Assembly (NCBI GenBank): GCA_964370775.1 | Contig: CAYJKT010000009.1 | Location: 30,803-94,802, forward strand | Length of the DNA: 64,000 bases | From: SIG603 sp964370775 | Lineage (GTDB): Bacteria > Bacillota > Clostridia > Oscillospirales > Acutalibacteraceae | Direction: 5' to 3' | Shown here: in pieces, positions 8,686-17,984 of the stretch | Layout: each line of letters opens with the position of its first letter | Position numbering within the stretch: the first letter of the stretch is position 1 | Translations under genes and position numbers: made by a program | Notes under the pieces: model-generated | The model's input: only the letters and a program-made list of their open reading frames with translations | Database searches by the model: none | Told to the model about the DNA's origin: nothing

Positions 8686-9621
8686 TTATTCGTACAAATA
8701 TGCTATATATTCTTCCAAACAATAGTCAAGGTCGTTCATTTCTATAGCTACCTCGACACCAACATATCTATAGTGCCACGGCTCATAATTATAGCCAGTT
8801 ATATCAACTTTATCCTCAGGATAGCGAAGAATAAAGCCATAGTTCTCTGCATTTTCTTGCAACCAGTCAAATTCTTCTGTGTCTTCAAAATCATAGGTAA
8901 CATAGTTAAAATCAATAGCTAAACCAGTGTGATGTTCGCTGTAACCAGATTTAGATATAGTTCGCATGGTTACTTCTAAGGCCTCTTCCTGAGTAAAATT
9001 GTAATCTTCCATTTTTTCCTCAACACTGTCATCTATCAACCTTTGTTGCAAATCAATACTTCTGTAACCAGAGGCAAGCCACAGAGACATACCATTTTTA
9101 GAGGCATCTGCTAGCATTTGGGATATATTCTCATAAATTCGCGAATCAACAGTTACGTCATCATACGCTTGTTCTTCAAAACTAAATCCGTCTGGCAGTG
9201 GAATTTCGGTGTTGACTAGAATTAAATTCCAAGGTAGTTCAGATGTGTCTAGGTCAATGCTGTCACTTGTTGGAACATTTTCTGATTCGTAAATCTCTAT
9301 TTCAGCTTCAGTTTTAGCTTCGTTATCAGCGAGTATATCTGATTCTGTGACAGGGAACTCAGTTTCTTGTGTACCAGAAGTAGGTGCGGGGGTAAACACT
9401 AATTCAGGTGAAACTGTTGGAGAACTGGTATTGGTTGCTACAGGAGTTGGAGTAGGTAAGTTTGACCTTACAAAGGACAAGAAATCCTCTTTTAAATATG
9501 TGTTATATATAAAAGCAAAGCCTACTGCGAATATAACGAAGATAATTGCTGTTAAAACTCCACTATGCTTTCGAGTAGATTTTGTTAATTTAAATCTAGT
9601 ATGTGTTTTTTTATTCTTCAT
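8686..9621 (-). CDS. VanY-type D-alanyl-D-alanine carboxypeptidase (peptidase M15B)
   Basis: About 311 residues. A basic N-terminus and one membrane segment (about 20-40) are followed by a Thr/Pro/Ser-rich linker ('TPTPVATNTSSPTVSP') and a C-terminal zinc peptidase domain. The metal ligands are visible as SGYRS, YSEHHTGLAIDF (H, D) and EPWHYRYVG (H), as expected for M15B enzymes that trim the terminal D-Ala from peptidoglycan stem peptides outside the cell. The ATG at 9621 is chosen because AGGAG lies eight bases upstream. No van ligase genes are present, so this is ordinary wall turnover rather than glycopeptide resistance. Confidence 0.9.
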   Translation of the reverse strand: MKNKKTHTRFKLTKSTRKHSGVLTAIIFVIFAVGFAFIYNTYLKEDFLSFVRSNLPTPTPVATNTSSPTVSPELVFTPAPTSGTQETEFPVTESDILADNEAKTEAEIEIYESENVPTSDSIDLDTSELPWNLILVNTEIPLPDGFSFEEQAYDDVTVDSRIYENISQMLADASKNGMSLWLASGYRSIDLQQRLIDDSVEEKMEDYNFTQEEALEVTMRTISKSGYSEHHTGLAIDFNYVTYDFEDTEEFDWLQENAENYGFILRYPEDKVDITGYNYEPWHYRYVGVEVAIEMNDLDYCLEEYIAYLYE

Positions 9622-9664
9622 ATAATTCACTCCTTTATTTAATTTTGAAACTGTCTATACTGTA

Positions 9665-9693
9665 ATAGTACACCAATGAGCAAGCTTTGTCAA
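9665..9693 (-). promoter_or_regulatory. Promoter of the VanY-type gene
   Basis: Minus-strand TTGACA (9693-9688), 17-base spacer, TACTAT (9670-9665). Confidence 0.6.
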
Positions 9694-9710
9694 GAAGAAT
9701 AATGTCTAAA

Positions 9711-9750
9711 AAAATCACTTGAAATAGAAAAGTCTAAATCAAGTGATTTT
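9711..9750 (-). terminator. Terminator after the acidic lipoprotein gene
   Basis: AAAATCACTTGA and TCAAGTGATTTT form a 12-bp stem. On the minus strand it is followed by a run of seven T, so it should terminate the gene ending at 9791. Confidence 0.75.
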
Positions 9751-9790
9751 GTTTAATTTTTTGTGTAGTGAAGTTATACTAGCTTATAAA

Positions 9791-10384
9791 TTAATCAACA
9801 ATAACTTCAATTAAAGAGATAGTATTGTTTTCGTCAATGCTTAAATCAAAGTAAACTCCGTCAATGTCATAACGAATGATAACACCGTTGTCTGTATATT
9901 CTTCGCCTAATATAGAGATAGCTTCATCTTTTGTCATTCCTAATTTAACACCTGAACTCATTGATACTTTGTCGCTAACTAAGTCGATTAAATATATAAC
10001 TTGATCATCACCATTTGTGTAGCTATAGATGTTAAAATCATCATAATAGTAGATTGTATCTTCACCGTCAAAGTGGCAACTTGGCGCGTATAATGTCTCA
10101 TTAGCATCGCCAAAACTTGCAAGTAAATCGTCAGTTAAAATAGTACCAGCTGTTACACTAGCTCCGTTTATCACAACTTCATTTGCCTTAACATCAGTAG
10201 CTGTATCAGCACTTTCTTCGCTTGATTCAGTTTCACTCGCTTCTGTTTCGCTTTCTTCCGCTTGACTGTTACTGGTTTCACTTTCAGTCGTAGAACTCTC
10301 TACCTCTGTGCTTTCAGTAGAACACGCCATAAAAGTCATGCTCATAAAAATTGACATTGCTAAAATTAATATATTTTTCTTCAT
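9791..10384 (-). CDS. Uncharacterised lipoprotein with acidic Ser/Thr/Glu linker
   Basis: The 197-residue protein has a lipoprotein signal (MKKNILILAMSIFMSMTFMAC, Cys at 21). A 45-residue linker made almost only of Ser, Thr and Glu follows, then a compact C-terminal domain of about 120 residues. That domain contains DDLLASFGDANETLYAPSCHFDGED and 'GVKLGMTKDEAISILGEEYT', a pattern seen in small secreted domains of unknown function. I do not recognise a named family. The ribosome binding site ahead of the ATG is poor. It lies downstream of the large transglutaminase-like surface protein on the same strand, with 114 bases between. Confidence 0.6.
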   Translation of the reverse strand: MKKNILILAMSIFMSMTFMACSTESTEVESSTTESETSNSQAEESETEASETESSEESADTATDVKANEVVINGASVTAGTILTDDLLASFGDANETLYAPSCHFDGEDTIYYYDDFNIYSYTNGDDQVIYLIDLVSDKVSMSSGVKLGMTKDEAISILGEEYTDNGVIIRYDIDGVYFDLSIDENNTISLIEVIVD

Positions 10385-10498
10385 ATTTTTCTATTGCAGT
10401 ATTAATACTCAACTGCAAATCCTTTCTTATTACCGTTTTTCGGTATTTTTTATATTTCCTTGCAAACAAAGTAAAATCAAAAATGTATAACAGCTAGC

Positions 10499-12661
10499 CT
10501 ACTCGGTTGGCTGTTCTGGTGGTGTAGTAGGCTCTGTCGTAGGAGGTGTAGTAGGCTCTGCCGTAGGAGCAGTAGTAGGTTCTGCTGTAGGAGCTGTCGT
10601 AGGCTCTGCCGTAGGAGCAGTAGTAGGCTCTGTTGTAGGAGCTGTCGTAGGCCCTGTTGTAGGAGCTGTCGTAGGCTCTGCAGTCGGAGATGTTGTAGGA
10701 GTAGTCGTCGGTACTGGAGTAGCAGTAGGTGCTACAGTTGGTACTGGTGACGGAGCAGGTGACGCTGTAGGTGCTGTTGTAGGTGTCGGAGTTGGAGTTG
10801 GGGAAGGCATAGGAGTTACTGTTCCCTCATTTGGATAGCTCACTCCGTCCAATGTCCAAGTGCAACCAAGCGCTTCTAGGTCATCTTCGGTATATCTGTA
10901 AGTAGAATATACATTATCATAATAAATCCAAGTGCCTCCCTCGTTAGCAGCAACCCATGCGTGTGCAGTACCATTTCTACCTGTACCACTGACATATCTA
11001 ACATCATATCCAGCTGATGACATCAGCATATAAGTCAATGAAGCATAGTGATAACATGCACCTTTGCGGTTATTTATCGCGTAAATTGCGTTATCAGCAG
11101 TACTACCAGATGACCCCATGTACTTATATGATAAAGTACTTCTAACAGCACTGCTTACACCACCGGCAGAAGAACCGTATCTTGATAATAAATCAGATAG
11201 ATAAGCACTTAAATTACTATGTGAAGCAGGTGGTTTTGTTGCAACACCGTTTGCATCTATTTGGTAAAGCCCTATAGTAGTGTTTGTTGACATTACGCCA
11301 TTGCTATCAAAGTGATATTCTTTTCCACTAATAGTTGTCCAACCAGTTGTATTGCTACCATATTTATTTTTATAATATTTATTTCCGTCTGATGTTACCC
11401 AACCTGTAGTTATTGTTCCGTCAGAATTAAAGTAATAAGTATTTCCACCGATAACTGTTGGTGTGGTAACTTTTTTGTTGTCAAGATAATAGTAAGTATT
11501 TCCGTCAATAGTTACCCAACCCTCAGCTAGAGCACCAGTGCTGGTAAAGAAATAAGATCTACCGTCTATAGTTTGATTGCCAGTGTGAACACCACCACCA
11601 GTTTTGTAATAGTATTTACTTCCGTCTACTGTTTTCCAACCGTAGCTTGCGATACCATCAGTAAAATAATATTTGGTGCTATCAACAGTTAAAGCACCAT
11701 TTGCAACTGTTCCGTCGTCGTTAAAATAATACTTTTTATCGCCTATTGTTTGCCAAGAACTTACGCCCTTATATTCGCTATCAAAGTAATATTTTTTGCC
11801 ATCGATTATTACCCAGTCTTTTTGTGCGACACCTTCTGAATTAAAATAATATGTATCATTTTCGATTTTAGTAATACCTGTTGCGATTTTGTAGTCGTCA
11901 TTAAAATAATAGTCGTTTTCGTCTATCTCTTGCCACCCTGTACATGGTTTAAAATCTTCTGTAGAGAAATAGTAGCCATCAATCCAACCACTACTCATTA
12001 CCTTTGTTGTTTCGTCAAAATAATAAGGTACATCATCTATCAGAATAATACCGTCTTGCATCTCGTTTTTATCATTGACAAAATATTTATTTTCCTCAAA
12101 TTCTATCAAGCCAGAACTAGTACCTGTTTGCAAATAAAGTTGATTGTCTTTTATACCAACAAACTGTGTTCCGTCATCGTTAAAAAAGTAGTTTAAGTTA
12201 TCTATGGTTTGTGCTCCTATTAAAGGAGTTCCATCTTCTTTAAAATAGTAGCTTGAACCGTCAGTGCTTAACCAACCTTTTAAAAGGTAGAAATTGTTTT
12301 CGTCAAAATTATACATTTCTCCGTCAATTTCAGTTAGTCCACTTACTATAATTCCGTTTTCATCAGAGTAATAAGAATTTCCGTTGTATTCTATCCAACC
12401 ATAGTCAAGAAAAGTATCTTCTCCAAAATAATAAGTAGTTCCATCTATTTCTGAAAGTCCCACTAAATATTCATGAGTGTCAGCAGATTTATAAGCCATT
12501 CCCTCGTCACTTTCAAGCCAGCCAACTTGATTGTAATCGTAAAGGAATACAGAACCGCCAACAACAACAACAGCTGCTGAACTTATGCCAATACCAAGAA
12601 ATACATTTCTAGCACTTTGCTTTAGGAATAGAGTTTTAAGTTTGTCTAAAATAACTTTCAT
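10499..12661 (-). CDS. Surface protein: wall/glucan-binding-type repeats plus transglutaminase-like domain and Pro/Thr tail
   Basis: About 720 residues. A membrane anchor lies near residues 18-40. About 20 aromatic repeats of the GW-x-x-x-(D/N)G-x-x-YYF type follow (about 45-480), like choline- or glucan-binding repeats. Then comes a transglutaminase-like domain with a plausible Cys536-His567-Asp582 triad (KGACYHYA, TAHAWV, YYDNVY), and a tail of repeated EPTTAPTA units. There is no LPXTG motif, so surface retention would be by the N-terminal segment. Such domains act as cysteine peptidases or crosslinkers outside the cell; the substrate is unknown. The ATG at 12661 fits the GAGG ribosome binding site better than the upstream GTG. 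Confidence 0.8.
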   Translation of the reverse strand: MKVILDKLKTLFLKQSARNVFLGIGISSAAVVVVGGSVFLYDYNQVGWLESDEGMAYKSADTHEYLVGLSEIDGTTYYFGEDTFLDYGWIEYNGNSYYSDENGIIVSGLTEIDGEMYNFDENNFYLLKGWLSTDGSSYYFKEDGTPLIGAQTIDNLNYFFNDDGTQFVGIKDNQLYLQTGTSSGLIEFEENKYFVNDKNEMQDGIILIDDVPYYFDETTKVMSSGWIDGYYFSTEDFKPCTGWQEIDENDYYFNDDYKIATGITKIENDTYYFNSEGVAQKDWVIIDGKKYYFDSEYKGVSSWQTIGDKKYYFNDDGTVANGALTVDSTKYYFTDGIASYGWKTVDGSKYYYKTGGGVHTGNQTIDGRSYFFTSTGALAEGWVTIDGNTYYYLDNKKVTTPTVIGGNTYYFNSDGTITTGWVTSDGNKYYKNKYGSNTTGWTTISGKEYHFDSNGVMSTNTTIGLYQIDANGVATKPPASHSNLSAYLSDLLSRYGSSAGGVSSAVRSTLSYKYMGSSGSTADNAIYAINNRKGACYHYASLTYMLMSSAGYDVRYVSGTGRNGTAHAWVAANEGGTWIYYDNVYSTYRYTEDDLEALGCTWTLDGVSYPNEGTVTPMPSPTPTPTPTTAPTASPAPSPVPTVAPTATPVPTTTPTTSPTAEPTTAPTTGPTTAPTTEPTTAPTAEPTTAPTAEPTTAPTAEPTTPPTTEPTTPPEQPTE
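10505..10695 (-). repeat. Tandem 24-bp coding repeat (EPTTAPTA)
   Basis: Near-identical 24-base units encode the Pro/Thr-rich tail of the transglutaminase-like surface protein. Such arrays are prone to length variation between strains. Confidence 0.75.
11270..12530 (-). repeat. Degenerate tandem aromatic repeats (wall-binding type)
   Basis: Units of about 20 codons recur with the core Y-Y-F or Y-Y-x preceded by a G-W/D-G pair. They share the AATAATA-rich 'aaataata' codons for the YYF core. They form the binding region of the surface protein on the minus strand. Confidence 0.75.
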
Positions 12662-12775
12662 ACACACCTCAAAAACTTGTATTTAATTCGAATTTTATTT
12701 TTTACACATCTATCTAATGCGAAACAGCAGGAAAAATATTTTGTCGCATTTCATCAAAATATATAAATTAATATT

Positions 12776-12803
12776 ATTATACACTTTTCTTAACTAAAAT
12801 CAA
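12776..12803 (-). promoter_or_regulatory. Promoter of the repeat surface protein
   Basis: Minus-strand TTGATT (12803-12798), 16-base spacer, TATAAT (12781-12776). It leaves a leader of about 110 bases before the ATG. Confidence 0.5.
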
Positions 12804-12874
12804 GATAAAACGTGTATTTTTAGTATATTGTAAAATATATTATGATTAAATATGATAATATTGTGTAAAATTGT

Positions 12875-12903
12875 TTGCTTGTTGAATTAAAATGTGCTAT
12901 AAT
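12875..12903 (+). promoter_or_regulatory. Promoter of the WYL-thioesterase-MATE-GNAT-galT operon
   Basis: TTGCTT, 17-base spacer and TATAAT preceded by TGC (extended -10). Confidence 0.6.
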
Positions 12904-12977
12904 GTAGCAGAATAAGGAAAAAACCTGCAATTTTATTAAAACATAGCTATAAAAACTTATAAATAATTGGAGAAAAA

Positions 12978-13955
12978 ATGGGCAAGTCTGCGAACCAAAA
13001 ACTTAAATTATTGTATTTAGCCAAAATGTTTTTTGAGAAAACTGACGAAAGCCACTCGCTAACTATGGCAGATATAATATCTAATTTAGAAAAAAATGAT
13101 ATTACAGCTGAGAGAAAAAGTTTGTATGATGATTTCAATGCTTTAAGAAATTTTGGCATAGAAGTTGAGACTATAAAAGGCAAAACGACATCGTATTACA
13201 CTATTAATGATAATTTTCAAATCGCAGAGCTAAAACTTTTGGTAGATGCAGTGCAATCGTCAAAGTTTATAAGCCAAAAAAAATCTAGGGAGCTAATAAA
13301 AAAGATACAAGGGCTATGCAGCGAACACGAGGCAAAGACATTGCAGCGTCAAGTATATGTTAGTGGTAGAGTTAAGACTTTAAACGAAAACGTTTACTAT
13401 AATGTGGACAGCATTTATACAGCTATTGGTAGCGATAAAAAAATATCATTTAACTACTTTTCTTATTCTATAGATAAAAAAGAAATGCTAAAAAGAGACG
13501 GAAAAAAGTACGAAGTAGACCCACTAGCATTAATTTGGGACGATGAAAATTATTATCTCGTAGCGTTTGACACAGATAAAATCAAGCATTTTCGGGTAGA
13601 TAAAATTATAAGTGTTGATATTTTAGATGAAGCACGAAATAAAGAAATTAATATTAGAGAAGAAGATTTTTCGCTGTATTCTAACAGAGTGTTTTCTATG
13701 TTTGGAGGCAGAAAAGAAAAAGTTCGCTTAAAGCTAGATAACTACTTAATCGGAGTGTTGATTGATAGATTCGGTAAGGAAATTATTGTTAATAAATATG
13801 ACGAAACAAGCTTTACTGTAAATATCGATGTAGAAATCAGCAATCAATTTTTTGGCTGGCTTGTAGGACTTGGAAAGTCAGCAGTTATACTTTCTCCACA
13901 AAGCGTAAAAGAAGAATATACTAAACATATTAAAGATATATTAAATAATCAATGA
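12978..13955 (+). CDS. WYL-domain transcriptional regulator
   Basis: 325 residues. An N-terminal winged helix-turn-helix (about 8-65, including AERKSLYDDFNALRNFGIEVE) is followed by a WYL domain with 'DKKISFNYFSYSIDKKEML', YEVDPLALIWDDENYYLVAFD and a C-terminal effector-type extension. Proteins of this kind are ligand-sensing regulators; the WYL part can bind nucleotides or nucleic acid. It is the first gene of a tightly packed run (WYL, thioesterase, MATE, GNAT, galT) and may autoregulate it. The ligand is not deducible. Confidence 0.88.
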   Translation: MGKSANQKLKLLYLAKMFFEKTDESHSLTMADIISNLEKNDITAERKSLYDDFNALRNFGIEVETIKGKTTSYYTINDNFQIAELKLLVDAVQSSKFISQKKSRELIKKIQGLCSEHEAKTLQRQVYVSGRVKTLNENVYYNVDSIYTAIGSDKKISFNYFSYSIDKKEMLKRDGKKYEVDPLALIWDDENYYLVAFDTDKIKHFRVDKIISVDILDEARNKEINIREEDFSLYSNRVFSMFGGRKEKVRLKLDNYLIGVLIDRFGKEIIVNKYDETSFTVNIDVEISNQFFGWLVGLGKSAVILSPQSVKEEYTKHIKDILNNQ

Positions 13956-13965
13956 GGTGACAGAT

Positions 13966-14394
13966 ATGATAGTTAAATCAGTGAATGACTCATACACAGT
14001 AATGACAGAAATGGTGTTGCAATCGCATGTTAATGGCGCAGGTAGATTATTTGGTGGACAAATTATGTCATGGATGGATATTGCCGGTGGCATTTGTGCA
14101 AAAAGGCATAGTAATCAAGAAGTGGTAACTGCGTGTGTAGAGAAGCTTGACTTCTACAAAGAGGGAAAGCCGAATGACGTTGTGGTTATAAAAGCTAAAA
14201 TAGTATCGGTAGGAACTACTTCTATGAAAGTATCAGTAAGTGCCGAGATTGAACATAATGGAGATAGAAGCAATAGAGTTAAAACATGTTCTGCACAGTT
14301 TACTTATGTTGCGCTCGATAAAAACGGAGTGAAAACTCCTGTGCCTAGAATAGAACATAGTAACTTAAATGAGGAGCAGTTAAACAACCAATGA
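13966..14394 (+). CDS. Hotdog-fold acyl-CoA thioesterase (YciA/BACH type)
   Basis: About 142 residues forming a single hotdog domain. The segment 'HVNGAGRLFGGQIMSWMDIAGG' holds the central helix and the catalytic Asp typical of acyl-CoA hydrolases. VEKLDFYKEGKPNDVVVIKAKIVSVGTTSMKV is the usual central sheet. It likely releases free acids from CoA esters in the cytosol. The ATG at 13966 is chosen: GAGGTGA overlaps the WYL stop and sits about six bases away. Its stop overlaps the MATE start (ATGA), implying translational coupling. Confidence 0.87.
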   Translation: MIVKSVNDSYTVMTEMVLQSHVNGAGRLFGGQIMSWMDIAGGICAKRHSNQEVVTACVEKLDFYKEGKPNDVVVIKAKIVSVGTTSMKVSVSAEIEHNGDRSNRVKTCSAQFTYVALDKNGVKTPVPRIEHSNLNEEQLNNQ

Positions 14395-15803
14395 AAGGTA
14401 ACAATTTAAAAGATTTATTAAGTACTGAGGGGTCACCTAGCTTAAAAAGTACGATTATAGCAGTGATAGTACTAGCAGTTCCGTCTATTATTGAGCAAAT
14501 AATGGTTACTTTTGTTCAATATGTAGATACAGCAATGGTGGGAAGCTTAGGCGCTGATGCAACAGCTTCTGTAGGTTTAACCTCAAGCTCAATTTGGCTG
14601 TTCAACGGAATTTTAACAGCTGTGTCGATAGGTTTTTCGGTGCAAGTAGCACAGTATATTGGTGCAAATGATACAGACAGTGCGAAATCCGTTGTAAGAC
14701 AAAGTTTGAAATTTGCCTTGTATTTTGGTTTGATAATGGCGACGATTGGCTTTACACTATCGTTCTTTGTACCAACTTGGCTAGGTGGAGAAGAAAACAT
14801 AATAGGTGACTCCACAAAATATTTAGGAACTATGTCCTTATTCTTACCTTTTAACTTCATTATTTTGCTATTGAGTGCAACACTGCGTTGTTCAGGAGAC
14901 ACTAAAACTCCGATGAAACTTAACTTGCTTATCAATTTATTGAATGTAACATTTAACTTTTTACTAATTTACGACAGTCGTTACATAGATGTTTTTGGCA
15001 TGGAGATATACGTAATCGGTGCTGGAATGGGTGTAGCTGGAGCAGCTTTAGGCTCTGGAATTTCGCTTGGAGTAGTTGGCTTATTGTATTTGTACTTGAT
15101 ATTCTTTAAATATAAAACACTTAGAGTTAGATTTTCTGAAAGCTTTAAGCTTCAAAAAAAATGTTTGCAAGCTATGTTAAAATTGGGAATACCTGTAGCG
15201 TTAGAGCGTGTTGTGACATGTGCAGCACAGCTTATGCTTACAGCTCTTACAGCTTCTTTGGGTACTGTTGCAATTGCTGCAAACCATTTGGCTGTAACAG
15301 CTGAGGCGATTAGTTATCTACCTGCATTTGGAGTTGCAACAGCTGCGACTACTCTTGTAGGGCAATCTATGGGAGCAGAGCGAAAAGACGTTGCTATAAA
15401 AAGTGGTAGAGTAGCTAATGTTATCGGAGTAATAATGATGTCTTGTGGTGGCATAATACTCTTCATTTTTGCAGAACAGCTATTAACTTTCTTCACTCCA
15501 GACCCAGCAGTTATCGACTTAGGTTCAGACATGCTAAGAATAGTAGCATTTGCACAACCTTTCTTTGGTTTAGCATTGGTAGTGTCAGGTTCTTTAAGAG
15601 GAGCAGGAGATTCAAAGACTCCTTTCATAGTAAGTTTAATTACAATGTGGGGAATAAGAATTTTGATAGCATTTACATTTGCTCAAACACTAGGTCTTGC
15701 TGCAATTTGGATAGGAATGTCGCTAGAACTTGCTGCTAGAGGACTTATTCTATTAGGTAGATTTGAGTCTAAAAAATGGATAAAAATTAGGCTTTTAAAC
15801 TAA
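14391..15803 (+). CDS. MATE family efflux transporter
   Basis: A 470-residue membrane protein with twelve predicted membrane segments in two related halves. The N-half carries 'VPSIIEQIMVTFVQYVDTAMVG' and the C-half has GIPVALERVVTCAAQLMLTAL and 'SLRGAGDSKTPF'. The duplicated 'LR(C/G)(S/A)GDTKTPM' motif is a hallmark of the NorM/DinF class. Such proteins export cations, drugs or metabolites in exchange for Na+ or H+. It is translationally coupled to the thioesterase, so an organic acid or thioester-derived product is one possible cargo (inference only). Confidence 0.9.
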   Translation: MKGNNLKDLLSTEGSPSLKSTIIAVIVLAVPSIIEQIMVTFVQYVDTAMVGSLGADATASVGLTSSSIWLFNGILTAVSIGFSVQVAQYIGANDTDSAKSVVRQSLKFALYFGLIMATIGFTLSFFVPTWLGGEENIIGDSTKYLGTMSLFLPFNFIILLLSATLRCSGDTKTPMKLNLLINLLNVTFNFLLIYDSRYIDVFGMEIYVIGAGMGVAGAALGSGISLGVVGLLYLYLIFFKYKTLRVRFSESFKLQKKCLQAMLKLGIPVALERVVTCAAQLMLTALTASLGTVAIAANHLAVTAEAISYLPAFGVATAATTLVGQSMGAERKDVAIKSGRVANVIGVIMMSCGGIILFIFAEQLLTFFTPDPAVIDLGSDMLRIVAFAQPFFGLALVVSGSLRGAGDSKTPFIVSLITMWGIRILIAFTFAQTLGLAAIWIGMSLELAARGLILLGRFESKKWIKIRLLN

Positions 15804-15821
15804 CATTTTGTTGGAGGATTA

Positions 15822-16418
15822 ATGAGAAAATTAATTAGACGCATAAACGAGTGGGACTCGCCAACAGTGCTGAAAATATATAAACATTATGTGGAAACAA
15901 GCCACTGCACACCAGAAGAAACAGTGCCTACACTCTCGGATTATATCCACAGAGTAGATAAGTACACATATTCAAGAGGTTTTATCATGGCAGAGATTGA
16001 CGGAGAAACCGTTGGTTTATGCTTACTTACAGAGAACACTTACGACCCTACAGATTTCTTCACTGCAAATATAGAAATGTATGTTAAAGACGGTCATATA
16101 AGACGTGGAATAGGCTCTGCAATGTGTTCTTTGATGTTGGATATTATGGAAAAAGGCAACAAAAAAGCTGTATATGCTAGAGTTCCACTACCTAATGACA
16201 GTGCAGTGAATTTCTATAAAAAATGGGGATTTACTGAAAAAGAGGAGATTAAAAAATCTTTTACTAAATTTGATAAAAGCTATGATGTTATGGTAATGGA
16301 AAAAGTGCTAAATCCAGTAGACAAAAATGCGCTTAAACCTATAAAACCATATTTGATAGAAAGTGTTGACTATGAAACAGCTAGAATTAATGCTGAAAAA
16401 TATATTAAGGAGAGATAA
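15822..16418 (+). CDS. GNAT family N-acetyltransferase
   Basis: 198 residues. The GNAT core runs from about 5 to 150, with the acetyl-CoA loop 'IRRGIGSAMCSLML' near residue 90 and the typical ending 'AVNFYKKWGFTEKEE'. A 45-residue C-terminal tail follows. The substrate is unknown. GGAGG precedes the ATG, and only two bases separate its stop from galT. Confidence 0.85.
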   Translation: MRKLIRRINEWDSPTVLKIYKHYVETSHCTPEETVPTLSDYIHRVDKYTYSRGFIMAEIDGETVGLCLLTENTYDPTDFFTANIEMYVKDGHIRRGIGSAMCSLMLDIMEKGNKKAVYARVPLPNDSAVNFYKKWGFTEKEEIKKSFTKFDKSYDVMVMEKVLNPVDKNALKPIKPYLIESVDYETARINAEKYIKER

Positions 16419-16420
16419 AA

Positions 16421-17914
16421 ATGATAAACCGTGAAATCGAAAAATTAATGACTTATGCACTACAAAAAGGACTTGTTAAGGATACTGACAGATTATATTC
16501 TTTGAATATGCTTTTAGATGTTCTTAACCTAGATGAATATGAAGCTACTGAGGAAGAATTTGAAGAAATTAACCTAGAAGAAATTTTGGATAATATAGTT
16601 GAGTTTGCGATAGAAAACAACTTAATCGAGGATAGCATTGTTCACAAGGATTTATTCACAACAAAACTTATGGGTGTGCTTACTCCTAAACCGTCAGAGG
16701 TATATGAAATTTTTGAAAATCTATATGAAGAAGACCCAGTAAGAGCTACTGATTACTTCTATTCATTATCCGTAGACAGCGACTATATTAGAAAATACAG
16801 AGTATGCAAAGATTTAAAATGGACTTACCCATGTAGCTATGGTGAGCTTGATATAACTGTTAATCTTTCAAAACCAGAGAAAGACCCTAAAGCAATAGCT
16901 GCTGAGAAAAACGCAAAGCAAAGTGGTTACCCAAAATGTATGTTGTGCAAAGAAAATGAGGGTTATAGAGGAAGACTTAACCACCCAGCTAGACAAAATC
17001 TAAGAATTATCCCTGTTACAATCAATAACGAGAGTTGGTTTTTCCAATACTCACCATATACATATTACAATGAGCATTGCATAGTTTTTAAAGGCGAGCA
17101 TCAACCAATGAAAATCGACAGATTAGCGTTTAGAAAACTTCTTGACTTCGTTAAAATATTCCCTCATTACTTTGTTGGCTCTAACGCTGACTTACCAATT
17201 GTCGGTGGTTCAATTTTAAGCCACGACCATTTCCAAGGTGGTAATTACACATTTGCTATGGAAAAAGCTAAGGTAATGAAAGATTTAAGTTTTGACGGTT
17301 TTGATGATGTAAAAGCTGGCATAGTAGACTGGCCAATGTCAGTAATTAGATTAAGTGGTAAAGATGATGAAAGACTTGTTGAACTAGCTGATAAAATTCT
17401 GACTACTTGGAGAGGCTACACAGATGAAGCTTGCTTTGTGTTCGCTCACACTGGAGATACTCCTCATAATACTATAACTCCAATAGCAAGAAAAAAAAGC
17501 GAGAATTTTGAACTAGACTTAGTTTTAAGAAATAATATTTGTACAGATGAACACCCTCTAGGCGTGTATCATCCTCATGCAGAACTGCATCATATCAAAA
17601 AAGAGAACATCGGTTTAATTGAGGTTATGGGTCTAGCAGTTTTACCAGCTAGACTTAAAACAGAGATGGCAAACCTTGCAGAAGTTCTTGTAAGAGGCAG
17701 TGAAATTCCAGAGGAACTTTCTGCACACAAAGAATGGGCTGAGGAGATAATAAAAGAGAATTCTAACATTACAGAAGCTAATGTAACAGACATTATAAAC
17801 ACCGCAATTGGTAAAGTGTTTATGCAAGTTTTAGAACATGCTGGAGTATATAAGAATACTGTCGAGGGCATGGAAGGTTTTGTTAGATTTGCAGATGACG
17901 TAAACAAAAAATAA
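16421..17914 (+). CDS. galT: UDP-glucose--hexose-1-phosphate uridylyltransferase, class II
   Basis: Exchanges UMP between UDP-glucose and galactose-1-phosphate in the Leloir pathway. The 497-residue length and sequence (CMLCKENEGYRGRLNHPARQNLRIIP, YSPYTYYNEHCIVFKGEHQPM, GGSILSHDHFQGG, YHPHAELHHIKKENIGLIEVMGLAVLP) are those of the Gram-positive class II enzymes, which lack the classic HPH form but keep the SHDHFQGG motif. galK and galE are absent from the window, so its galactose role must rely on genes elsewhere. It is the last gene of the operon that starts with the WYL regulator. Confidence 0.95.
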   Translation: MINREIEKLMTYALQKGLVKDTDRLYSLNMLLDVLNLDEYEATEEEFEEINLEEILDNIVEFAIENNLIEDSIVHKDLFTTKLMGVLTPKPSEVYEIFENLYEEDPVRATDYFYSLSVDSDYIRKYRVCKDLKWTYPCSYGELDITVNLSKPEKDPKAIAAEKNAKQSGYPKCMLCKENEGYRGRLNHPARQNLRIIPVTINNESWFFQYSPYTYYNEHCIVFKGEHQPMKIDRLAFRKLLDFVKIFPHYFVGSNADLPIVGGSILSHDHFQGGNYTFAMEKAKVMKDLSFDGFDDVKAGIVDWPMSVIRLSGKDDERLVELADKILTTWRGYTDEACFVFAHTGDTPHNTITPIARKKSENFELDLVLRNNICTDEHPLGVYHPHAELHHIKKENIGLIEVMGLAVLPARLKTEMANLAEVLVRGSEIPEELSAHKEWAEEIIKENSNITEANVTDIINTAIGKVFMQVLEHAGVYKNTVEGMEGFVRFADDVNKK

Positions 17915-17984
17915 AAAAATTAGTGGAAATAGAAATTAATATGTGTTATAATACGTATATTAATTTTTAAAGGAGCTTTGTTTA

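Larger units (their letters stand above)
12662..12977. other. Divergent intergenic region between the surface protein and the WYL regulator
   Basis: This AT-rich 316-base stretch holds one promoter per strand (12776-12803 minus, 12875-12903 plus). In the minus-strand leader there is a 7-bp hairpin (AATGCGA/TCGCATT, within about 12717-12752). No coding potential is seen. Confidence 0.5.

Noticed and set aside
8686..9621. VanY-type gene as vancomycin resistance
   Set aside because: No vanA/B-type ligase, vanH, vanX or VanRS genes are present; the family is common in wall turnover.
10945..11060. Transglutaminase-like domain as the missing lasso B2 protease
   Set aside because: It is part of a 720-residue surface protein with a membrane anchor and wall-binding repeats, 21 kb from the peptide gene. 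Lasso B2 proteins are small and cytosolic.
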